In this document: positions 6,801 through 9,748 of the stretch, one piece after another | Position numbering within the stretch: position 1 is the stretch's first letter | How the letters are laid out: each line of letters begins with the position of its first letter | Assembly (NCBI GenBank): GCA_964534315.1 | Contig: CAZHOV010000200.1 | Location: forward strand, 1-9,748 | From: CAZHOV01 sp964534315 | GTDB taxonomy: Bacteria > Bacteroidota > Bacteroidia > Chitinophagales > Saprospiraceae | Direction of reading: 5' to 3' | Length of the DNA: 9,748 bases | Notes under the pieces: model-generated | Database searches by the model: none | What the model was told of the DNA's origin: nothing | What the model saw: only the letters and a program-made list of their open reading frames with translations | Position numbers and translations under genes: made by a program

Positions 6801-7217
6801 CTGATCTTGGAAATTCCCCCCCATCGCATCTTCATCTTCAAGATAAGCTCCCATAATCGCATAGTCGCCCGAGATCGATACCGAAATACCAAATCGATCA
6901 CCCACCGCTCGGTCCGAGGCGACCAGTTTCTGTACCTCCGTCCACATACCACTCCCATCCCGCTCAAAAATATACGCCGAACCGGCATTTATCTCAGATA
7001 CATTTATATTATCTCCTGGAGCTCCCACAATCGCATAGTCCCCAGAGACCGAAACCGAATAACCAAAATTATCAAACACCGCTCGGTCCGAGGCGACGGC
7101 TTTGATGATCTCATCAAAATTCTGCGCCATTACCGACGTGGAAAAAAATAACAAGGCTATAATGAAAAGCGTACTTCTTTTACCAAAGTACCATAAGGAA
7201 AGAAAGAATGGATACAT
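843..7217 (-). CDS. Giant secreted multidomain adhesin with C-terminal DUF1566 tip
   Basis: An uninterrupted frame encodes up to 2,137 residues; numbers here count from a TTG at 7256. ATG codons lie at 7247, 7238 and 7217. I chose 7217 because it gives a 31-residue signal peptide (KRS, then a hydrophobic run, cleavage after VMA at residue 44). No Shine-Dalgarno helps. Order: two FG-GAP repeats (53-160); choice-of-anchor A domain (about 305-606); HYR domain split by a LamG lectin module (704-1063); three Ig/PKD-like domains (1063-1330); GEVED domain (to 1512, with DGEVEDY); two SdrD_B domains (1515-1808); a PKD-like domain (to about 1908); DUF1566 (about 1955-2137) ending RVRAVRAF. The protein is acidic and rich in D, N, T and G. 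It is probably a surface stalk with a ligand-binding tip. It has no type IX sorting domain at the C-terminus. Domain names rest on recognisable motifs; exact boundaries are estimates. Confidence 0.93.
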   Translation of the reverse strand: MYPFFLSLWYFGKRSTLFIIALLFFSTSVMAQNFDEIIKAVASDRAVFDNFGYSVSVSGDYAIVGAPGDNINVSEINAGSAYIFERDGSGMWTEVQKLVASDRAVGDRFGISVSISGDYAIMGAYLEDEDAMGGNFQDQAGSAYIFGPAFTAQVAQLCDGGNPNEGTILYVTAEGAPSGNWTVEIFNALANSVPANIIATGSNGEVVEINTASVPGFTVGVTQIEVIDGSGTGNAPINGGGINAATFDDDGAPSSTENTNEAGCQNELICPPNSIFDLVGQGFAGEYSPGNTGGIIGSNSLSGPHNGNFNAVIFGDFTSLLGTGDTEGRLAVQGDYTITNTNMGAYTVGGGAPASTGGLHAPQGFDNLVVGGDVDAQVGTVRGNVLYNSATMLPPFGAGAFGNPGIYRNVTPDVDWTNAESYYQDLSTSLSSCSGDATVAVDIIPANNTQNIDLAGNTGVVVVNLDEWDTDAIYDFTNWSNAGTIVINVPDADIDLASALQISIDGNAIAFPIDNITPAGELDFIEKTVWNFYEATDFDLNASLFCGSVLAPATTNITTLDGGSINGQVVLGHDVEQTNGFEFHNFCFTGDLGSCDDFCDLSIVSITEDNINVCGNGPATFSYTVSNGPAVITTSNGTLANFSTTTLNDGTGTFTYTLAPGELASTINFTATIAATVVCPEVSDVASVTGDMEDPVITCPTDITVDANPNECTAIVSVPAPTVTDNCSSLSLGAALNFDGVDDAVQIPATSSINQSSNQPLRTVEAWFQVEDKSLSQKQVIYDEGGSLTGFKVYVFEDQLYVLGHSEPNAWEETVFSTPAINSGQWHHVALVLDANDPDPNRRFRAYLDGIEFGAGFGASLSQHIDPNGIGASNNDTEFHDSPTFPIPGDGDFGGPGPRNFFRGEIDEVRLWNTALTPTQIQDNIYIQYDPLNLPPELILYYNFDQQTPCVNNVGAPNAFVLEDLTSTNLDGTLSSGPGFDLTAGGVDPCFSNWTNGAPALNSTATLTNDFTNSADASGSYPVGTTIVMFTVTDEAGNTADCSFSVTVNDNSIAQDPNIEICADETSTDLTTFDNAVLGTLTGTVQWYDGDPDATTPGTIISPATAVDLTAAGLDLWAQVTLANGGCTTDAVDVTVTIQPLPVINLNDPADQCVDGTNMDFTATPTGGTYSISPMPASGFTDNGDGTATLDVDVAGVGTYDVTYEFTSISGCANSETVSVEVFAEPTATPVNASVCANFTVDIAGNATAGSGTITSHAWTVLNDGGTGATTGNNLNNAGTENVTFNAAGLSSGTVTLQYVVTNSNNCSVTETVEVVISECLDFGDLEDNTAGAGTSKYPTELADNGPSHVINPDILIGSIIDDEADGSPDANAEGDDTAPGINVTNASNDDEDGIASFPTLTAGTFVQIQVQVIDLTSSSPTLYGWIDFNNDGTLDNTTERASVAISGSGNAFLNFNIPSNAVTLTDLGVRLRLSTDAAAADPTGPASDGEVEDYVVQIAPPTDLAIGNLVWFDINNDGLYQPDGADNMSGTPDDETGIDGVTVNLYEDSNDDGTPDGAAIDMQTTAGGGLYLFENLTPGTYIVGVETPSGFVGSSVVDGGDADTDDDPDTDVTDNDDNGVVVTASEVFSNPVTLEANNEPTGEDPDNSTMVDDANDNLTVDFGFFSSVSLGDLVWIDANGNGLFDGGETGLDGIDVTIYDAATDMPVAQDAIGNAYTSTQTTSGGGLYQFDDLPPGSYYVIFDLADIPNIYGVTTQDVDGNVSDDLDSDANPTTGQTAATPFLTSGASDVSLDMGVVCIITVTAIDEITICRGQEEVLLDDLNGQITPSVGGMWGSSGTGTFFDSNGDPSNAFDGSNPAVRYVPSDEDRNAGTVTLTLMSNATGECGPVTAPIVVTIRKVDCGDFPWDGSSTGAAPLTPQQRLDGGETPCDLLNDGVLIEDIYGLTYEGGLIFYVDNSSGCPGLVAAPADSDLSGDFTHPWGCLSTDITGVPNVGLPRPPSGPGAEIGDGATNTTAILTDISACITTTDAASVASLPQGGYSDWFLPSAGELNLMWENLADSDGDDSNAGPSDPNNLGGFEQAQYWSSTEFGSFNAWLPSFNNGLQNFIGKNSGNRVRAVRAF
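846..962 (-). other. Putative DGR variable region (VR) with IMH-like end
   Basis: The last 39 codons of the adhesin encode YWSSTE ... RVRAVRAF, the end of a DUF1566 module. Of the 25 codons from F2105 to N2129, 20 end in C or T. All four Phe codons here are TTC and both Leu codons are CTC, as expected if AAC/AAT template codons had been changed at adenines. The last 25 nt of coding sequence (846-870) contain no adenine on the coding strand, resembling an initiation-of-mutagenic-homology sequence. DUF1566 belongs to the C-type-lectin-like fold group used as DGR targets. No template repeat or reverse transcriptase is visible in the window, so adenine-specific change cannot be shown here. The alternative is an ordinary, fixed DUF1566 domain. 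Confidence 0.62.
1833..2714 (-). other. Two SdrD B-like domains in the adhesin
   Basis: Residues about 1515-1680 start with AIGNLVWFDINNDGLYQ and about 1681-1808 start with SLGDLVWIDANGNGLFD. Both continue with GIDGV.V.LY/GLDGIDVTIY and a GGLYLFENL/GGLYQFDDLPPGSYYV segment, then an Asp-rich tail. SdrD_B domains are stiff beta-sandwich spacers with calcium-binding Asp-rich loops; here they form the part of the stalk nearest the tip. Confidence 0.8.
2721..3266 (-). other. GEVED domain region in the adhesin
   Basis: Residues about 1331-1512 begin with a DFGDLEDN segment and end with SDGEVEDYVVQI. A typical GWIDFNNDGTLD stretch and a VRLRLSTD strand lie between. GEVED is an extracellular beta-sandwich module frequent in large Bacteroidota surface proteins; its ligand is not known to me. 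Confidence 0.75.
4068..5147 (-). other. HYR domain interrupted by a LamG lectin module
   Basis: The first half of a HYR repeat (DPVITCPTDITV ... TVTDNCS, residues 706-739) is followed by a LamG/concanavalin A-like module (LNFDGVDDAVQIP ... TVEAWF ... GQWHHVALVLD ... GEIDEVRLWNTALT ... YYNFD, about 745-965). HYR then resumes as YPVGTTIVMFTVTDEAGNTA and CSFSVTVND (to 1063). Both halves are needed to make one HYR fold, so the lectin is inserted in a loop rather than placed in series. LamG modules often bind glycans or proteins, commonly with calcium. Confidence 0.75.
5439..6344 (-). other. Choice-of-anchor A domain in the adhesin
   Basis: Residues about 305-606 match the choice-of-anchor A family pattern: FNAVIFGDFTSL, then GDTEGRLAVQGDYTI, NLVVGGDVDAQVGTVRGNVLY, and a closing SINGQVVLGHDV...FHNFCFTGDL. 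This extracellular beta-rich module is known from surface proteins that differ in how they are anchored. Here it is followed by many further domains and no obvious anchor. Confidence 0.7.
6777..7100 (-). other. Two FG-GAP-like repeats in the adhesin
   Basis: Residues 53-160 hold two copies of a 58-residue unit: ASDRAV, a FG..SVS.SGDYAI.GA core and a closing GSAYIF. At DNA level 6903-6923 and 7077-7097 are identical over 21 nt, 174 bp apart, which points to recent duplication or homogenisation. FG-GAP proteins usually carry enough copies (about seven) to close a beta-propeller; two cannot do so alone, so the array may have contracted. Confidence 0.75.
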
Positions 7218-7302
7218 GGATCCAAAATGGGTGTACATGTTGCACATGGGAAACAAGTTTTAAGTTATGAGATGGTATAAACCGATTTTTTATTCAACGA
7301 AT

Positions 7303-7330
7303 TTAATATATACCTCAACCTATTTCTCAA
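7303..7330 (-). promoter_or_regulatory. Possible promoter of the adhesin gene
   Basis: On the minus strand TTGAGA (7325-7330) and TATTAA (7303-7308) are separated by 16 nt in an AT-rich stretch. This would give a 5' leader of roughly 50-80 nt, depending on which ATG is used. A Bacteroidota TTTG element overlaps the upstream box, but no clean TAnnTTTG follows at the right spacing. Weak call. Confidence 0.25.
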
Positions 7331-7544
7331 ATCATAGATATGGAAATTGGGTTGGGTAACTTTTTTAAACCGGATTTGGGAAAGAAAAAGATTGAAAGGA
7401 ACTGCAATTAGTTCTCCATAGGCAAAAGTAACTTTTCAAAATGGATAATCCTACATATTTAAATTAAATTATTTGTAAAATTACCATTAGCTTTCCATTT
7501 TAATCAACAGGTAAAAGCAACGCTATCAATTCTTGCAATGGATT

Positions 7545-7573
7545 TTGACAAGTTTAAATAGCGTTACTATTAA
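7545..7573 (+). promoter_or_regulatory. Possible promoter of the dehydrogenase gene
   Basis: TTGACA (7545-7550) and TATTAA (7568-7573) are separated by 17 nt, a good sigma-70 spacing, about 47 nt before the start codon. Bacteroidota housekeeping promoters usually prefer TTTG and TAnnTTTG. The TTTG is present (7544-7547) but the second box does not match that consensus. Confidence 0.35.
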
Positions 7574-7619
7574 AAATTATGAATAGTTAAAAGTAGAATA
7601 TAAATCATTCATTCCTATC

Positions 7620-8678
7620 ATGCCTAATCAAAATATCAAAACCATTCTCATCACCGGCGGCTCCGGCTTTCTAGGGACTAATATCATCCATGAGTTTTTA
7701 AGTCTCGACTCTCCTTTTCAGGATTGCCAACTGATCAACTACGATATAAAAAAAGCCAGCTCTCCTTACAAAGGCGTTACCTATTTTCAGGGTGATATTT
7801 GTAATCAGCAATCACTTATAGAGGCCTGTAAAGGGGTAGATTTGGTTATTCATTCAGCGGCTATTGTAGATTGGGGTACCAAGACAGCAGAAGAGGTACA
7901 TGAAGCTAATTATTCCGGAACGGAAAATGTTCTGAATGCCTGCCGGGAGAATAAGGTGCCATACTTGATCTATACCAGTACTTTGGACGTCGTATTTTCC
8001 GGAAAACCTTTGATCGATATTGATGAAACATACCCTTACCCCGAATCCTTTCCCAATATGTACTGCGAAAGTAAAGCCCAAGCAGAGCGATTGGTTTTGC
8101 AAGCCAATTCGGAGCAGCTGAAAACCGCCGTTCTGCGCCCTGGAGATATTTACGGAGAGGCCGACCCTTATCACATTGGATCACTCGTAGAAATGGCTAA
8201 GACCGGGTTTTATGTCCGGCTTGGCGATGGCTCCTCCAAAAGTCAACACATCTATGTTGGGAATATGGCTCACGCACACGTCTTGCTAGCAAAGGCATTA
8301 ATAGATGGAAATCAGGCAGTTGAAGGACAGGTCTATTTCATCACCGATGCCGAAGGCCATAATTTTTTCCGGTTTTTTGATCAGATCATTACAGGCGCAG
8401 GCTACCAATATTGGCCAAAAGATCTGTGGATTCCCAGGCGTATCGCCTATGCCATGGGGAGTGTTTCGGAAACCATCGCCCTTTTGATGCGGCCTATCAA
8501 ACACTACAACCCTAAATTTAGCCGGTTTGCAGTGGTTTATACCTGTAGCACCTTTACTTTTTCGTCTGAAAAAGCAAAAAATGATTTTGGGTTTTATCCC
8601 AAATATTCAGCATCAATCGCTTTGGAAAGAACCATTGATTATTATAAAAAAGAAAGGCTTAACGGCGGTTCCGCGTAA
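7620..8678 (+). CDS. 3-beta-HSD-like NAD(P)-dependent dehydrogenase/epimerase
   Basis: The product has 352 residues, a usual length for the extended short-chain dehydrogenase/reductase family. The Rossmann nucleotide-binding motif TGGSGFLG is at 12-19, an acidic residue after strand two fits in NYDIKK, GDI is followed by a VIHSAAIVDWG segment, and the catalytic Tyr and Lys lie in YCESK (Y148, K152) with the Ser/Thr in YTSTLDVV (about 120-121). RPGDIYGEADP and the later HIYVGNMAHAHVLL segment match the 3-beta-hydroxysteroid dehydrogenase/NSDHL/OleD branch. It probably oxidises or reduces a secondary alcohol/ketone on a sterol-like, polyketide-like or long-chain substrate; the substrate cannot be told from sequence. 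It is cytoplasmic, with no signal peptide. The ATG at 7620 places the Rossmann motif at the normal distance from the N-terminus. yebC follows 121 nt downstream on the same strand but has its own likely promoter. Confidence 0.93.
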   Translation: MPNQNIKTILITGGSGFLGTNIIHEFLSLDSPFQDCQLINYDIKKASSPYKGVTYFQGDICNQQSLIEACKGVDLVIHSAAIVDWGTKTAEEVHEANYSGTENVLNACRENKVPYLIYTSTLDVVFSGKPLIDIDETYPYPESFPNMYCESKAQAERLVLQANSEQLKTAVLRPGDIYGEADPYHIGSLVEMAKTGFYVRLGDGSSKSQHIYVGNMAHAHVLLAKALIDGNQAVEGQVYFITDAEGHNFFRFFDQIITGAGYQYWPKDLWIPRRIAYAMGSVSETIALLMRPIKHYNPKFSRFAVVYTCSTFTFSSEKAKNDFGFYPKYSASIALERTIDYYKKERLNGGSA

Positions 8679-8746
8679 TCACCAGAAAAAGAAATCCGGA
8701 ACTTTTTTGGGGCTTAATCTACCAAATTTCCTGATAGAATTCTATT

Positions 8747-8778
8747 TTTGCGATTCGATAAAATTTTCATTATTTTTA
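8747..8778 (+). promoter_or_regulatory. Bacteroidota-type promoter in front of yebC
   Basis: TTTG (8747-8750) and TATTTTTA (8771-8778, seven of eight to TAnnTTTG) are separated by 20 nt, matching the -33/-7 promoter pattern described for Bacteroides. Transcription would start about 15 nt before the yebC ATG. No Shine-Dalgarno sequence precedes that ATG, only A-rich sequence, which is normal for this phylum. Confidence 0.45.
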
Positions 8779-8799
8779 TTTTGAAAAACCAAGCGAATT

Positions 8800-9528
8800 A
8801 TGGGAAGAGCATTTGAATACCGGAAAGCACGAAAGATGAAGCGTTGGGCCAATATGGCCAAGACCTTTACAAAAATCGGACGCGAAATTGCAATCGCCGT
8901 GAAAGATGGCGGGCCCGATCCGGAATACAATCCTAGATTAAGAATGGCTATCCAAAATGCCAAAGCGGCTAATATGCCAAAGGCAAATGTAGAAAGTGCT
9001 ATCAAAAAGGCTTCTGCTAAGGATGCCGAAGAATATATCGAAAGTGTTTTTGAAGGATATGCCCCACACGGCATTGCTGTCATGGTAGAAGTGGCAACCG
9101 ATAATAATAACCGAACGGTTGCAAGTGTCAGACACATTTTCTCCAAATATGGCGGAAACCTGAGCACTTCCGGCTCCGTAGACTATATGTTCACCCGAAA
9201 GGGGCAATTCAAAATAAAACCTGAGGGCATCGACCGCGAAGAACTTGAACTGGAATTGATCGATCACGGCCTCGACGAGATCAGCGAGGATGAAGATCAA
9301 GAAGGCAATCCGCTACTCGTCCTCAACTGCGCCTTCGAAGACTTCGGTTCTCTACAAAAAGCTATTGAAGAAAAAAATATCGAAGTCCAGGAATCCGAAC
9401 TCATCCGCGTCCCCGGCCACACCAAAACACTCGCTGACGAAGAAGTCGAAGAGGTCGTCACCCTTATCGAAAAAATGGAGGACGATGAGGATGTGACCAA
9501 TGTTTTCCATAATATGGATATGGAGTAG
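8800..9528 (+). CDS. yebC: YebC/PmpR/TACO1 family protein
   Basis: The 242-residue product, close to the usual ~245, starts with the family signature MGRAFEYRKARKMKRW. It continues with the conserved helical domain (FTKIGREIAIAVKDGGPDPEYNPRLRMAIQNAKAANMP, residues about 23-60). The middle domain has GYAPHGIAVMVEVATDNNNRTVASVRHIFSK and GGNLSTSGSVDYMF; the acidic C-terminal domain carries EDFGSLQKAIEE. Members were first annotated as DNA-binding transcriptional regulators (PmpR), while TACO1 and more recent bacterial work point to a role in translation, helping ribosomes through difficult stretches such as polyproline. Cytoplasmic. ruvC, its neighbour in many bacteria, is not here. The TAG stop is itself the first unit of a period-7 repeat. 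Confidence 0.96.
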   Translation: MGRAFEYRKARKMKRWANMAKTFTKIGREIAIAVKDGGPDPEYNPRLRMAIQNAKAANMPKANVESAIKKASAKDAEEYIESVFEGYAPHGIAVMVEVATDNNNRTVASVRHIFSKYGGNLSTSGSVDYMFTRKGQFKIKPEGIDREELELELIDHGLDEISEDEDQEGNPLLVLNCAFEDFGSLQKAIEEKNIEVQESELIRVPGHTKTLADEEVEEVVTLIEKMEDDEDVTNVFHNMDME

Positions 9529-9553
9529 TGGGTAGTGGGTAGTGAGTAGTTAG
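9526..9553 (+). repeat. Period-7 tract starting at the yebC stop codon
   Basis: Four contiguous seven-base units: TAGTGGG, TAGTGGG, TAGTGAG, TAGTTAG. The first three bases are the yebC stop codon. Because seven is not a multiple of three, the tract places stop codons in all three plus-strand frames. Confidence 0.75.
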
Positions 9554-9570
9554 AAATATGGAACAAATAA

Positions 9571-9587
9571 TTGGTGCAGCGCACCAA
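9571..9587. repeat. Tight palindrome 1 downstream of yebC
   Basis: TTGGTGC and GCACCAA form a 7-bp stem with an AGC loop. It is a near-copy of the palindrome at 9622-9638. No T-run follows immediately. Confidence 0.6.
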
Positions 9588-9621
9588 AATCTTTGTAGCG
9601 ATAGAGCATATAACCAAGTTG

Positions 9622-9638
9622 ATGGTGCAGCGCACCAT
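9622..9638. repeat. Tight palindrome 2 downstream of yebC
   Basis: ATGGTGC and GCACCAT form a 7-bp stem with the same AGC loop as palindrome 1. The outermost pair is changed on both sides (T-A becomes A-T), so pairing is kept. A short T-run lies 4 nt after the stem (9642-9646), so a weak terminator role for yebC is possible. Confidence 0.6.
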
Positions 9639-9658
9639 GACATTTTTGAACAAAAAGG

Positions 9659-9692
9659 TAGTTAGGGGTTGTAGTGAGTAGTTATTAGTTAG
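9659..9692 (+). repeat. Second period-7 tract downstream of yebC
   Basis: TAGTTAG (9659-9665), a 6-nt interruption, then TAGTGAG, TAGTTAT, TAGTTAG (9672-9692). It uses the same units as the tract at the yebC stop, and both are followed by AAA. Confidence 0.65.
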
Positions 9693-9698
9693 AAACTG

Positions 9699-9718
9699 AT
9701 CTTTCGCAAGCGAAAGAT
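9699..9718. repeat. Tight palindrome 3 near the window end
   Basis: ATCTTTCGC and GCGAAAGAT form a perfect 9-bp inverted repeat around AA. A T5 run begins 4 nt later (9723-9727). It could be a weak terminator or another REP-like palindrome; it differs in sequence from the two GGTGC palindromes but shares their very short loop. Confidence 0.55.
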
Positions 9719-9748
9719 TATGATTTTTGAATAATTTAGCAGTAGCGA

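Larger units (their letters stand above)
7257..7619. other. Divergent AT-rich intergenic region
   Basis: This 363-nt gap lies between the adhesin start and the dehydrogenase start, which are transcribed away from each other. It should therefore hold both promoters. I see candidate promoter boxes near each gene and a short inverted repeat (AAAAGT-A-ACTTTT, 7424-7436), but no open frame, no RNA gene and no repeat shared with the other spacers. Confidence 0.6.

Noticed and set aside
1153..7151. Many plus-strand frames of 60-185 codons opposite the adhesin gene
   Set aside because: All are antisense shadows of one long, clearly domain-structured frame. None shows recognisable motifs.
7854..8504. 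Minus-strand frames opposite the dehydrogenase gene
   Set aside because: They are shadows of a well-supported SDR gene and have no motifs of their own.
8679..8799. Terminator between the dehydrogenase gene and yebC
   Set aside because: Only a weak A-run/T-run pairing around TCCGGA is present, without a GC stem. A promoter for yebC is better supported here.
8742..9653. Minus-strand frames opposite yebC
   Set aside because: They are antisense to a highly conserved gene, and their translations show no family signature.

Overview
The window looks like a chromosomal segment of a Bacteroidota bacterium, probably of the Saprospirales/Cytophagales kind (Lewinella or Haliscomenobacter-like). The evidence is a very large secreted multidomain adhesin built from modules typical of that phylum (FG-GAP, choice-of-anchor A, HYR, LamG, GEVED, SdrD_B, DUF1566), no convincing Shine-Dalgarno sequences, a Bacteroidota-style promoter in front of yebC, and AT-rich spacers full of small palindromes. 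The genus-level guess is inference.

Layout. Positions 1-572 hold two tandem copies (284 and 288 bp) of a non-coding element. Each copy has a 79-nt core with two stem-loops, identical between copies, then two REP-like hairpins in inverted order. Positions 573-842 are a hairpin-rich spacer that includes a clear Rho-independent terminator for the minus strand. Positions 843 to about 7217-7247 (minus strand) are one giant gene for a surface or secreted protein of about 2,120-2,135 residues. Positions 7257-7619 are a divergent, AT-rich promoter region. Position 7620-8678 (plus) is a 3-beta-HSD-like NAD(P)-dependent dehydrogenase/epimerase. Position 8800-9528 (plus) is a YebC/TACO1-family protein. 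Positions 9529-9748 are a spacer with period-7 repeats and three tight palindromes.

The main find is the 3' end of the giant gene. It encodes a DUF1566 (C-type-lectin-like) module that stops at its last residue. Its final ~117 nt have the make-up of a diversity-generating retroelement (DGR) variable region: mostly NNC/NNT codons where a template would carry AAC/AAT, followed by a 25-nt adenine-free end resembling an initiation-of-mutagenic-homology site. A nested hairpin lies just downstream. No reverse transcriptase or template repeat is in the window; if the model is right they should lie beyond position 1 or elsewhere in the genome. The protein would then be a long acidic stalk presenting a diversified binding tip. 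It lacks the usual C-terminal type IX sorting domain, so how it is anchored is open.

The dehydrogenase and yebC are ordinary chromosomal genes on the opposite strand and show no functional link to the adhesin. Two gene ends (the adhesin and yebC) run straight into degenerate heptanucleotide tracts, an unexplained shared feature of the window.
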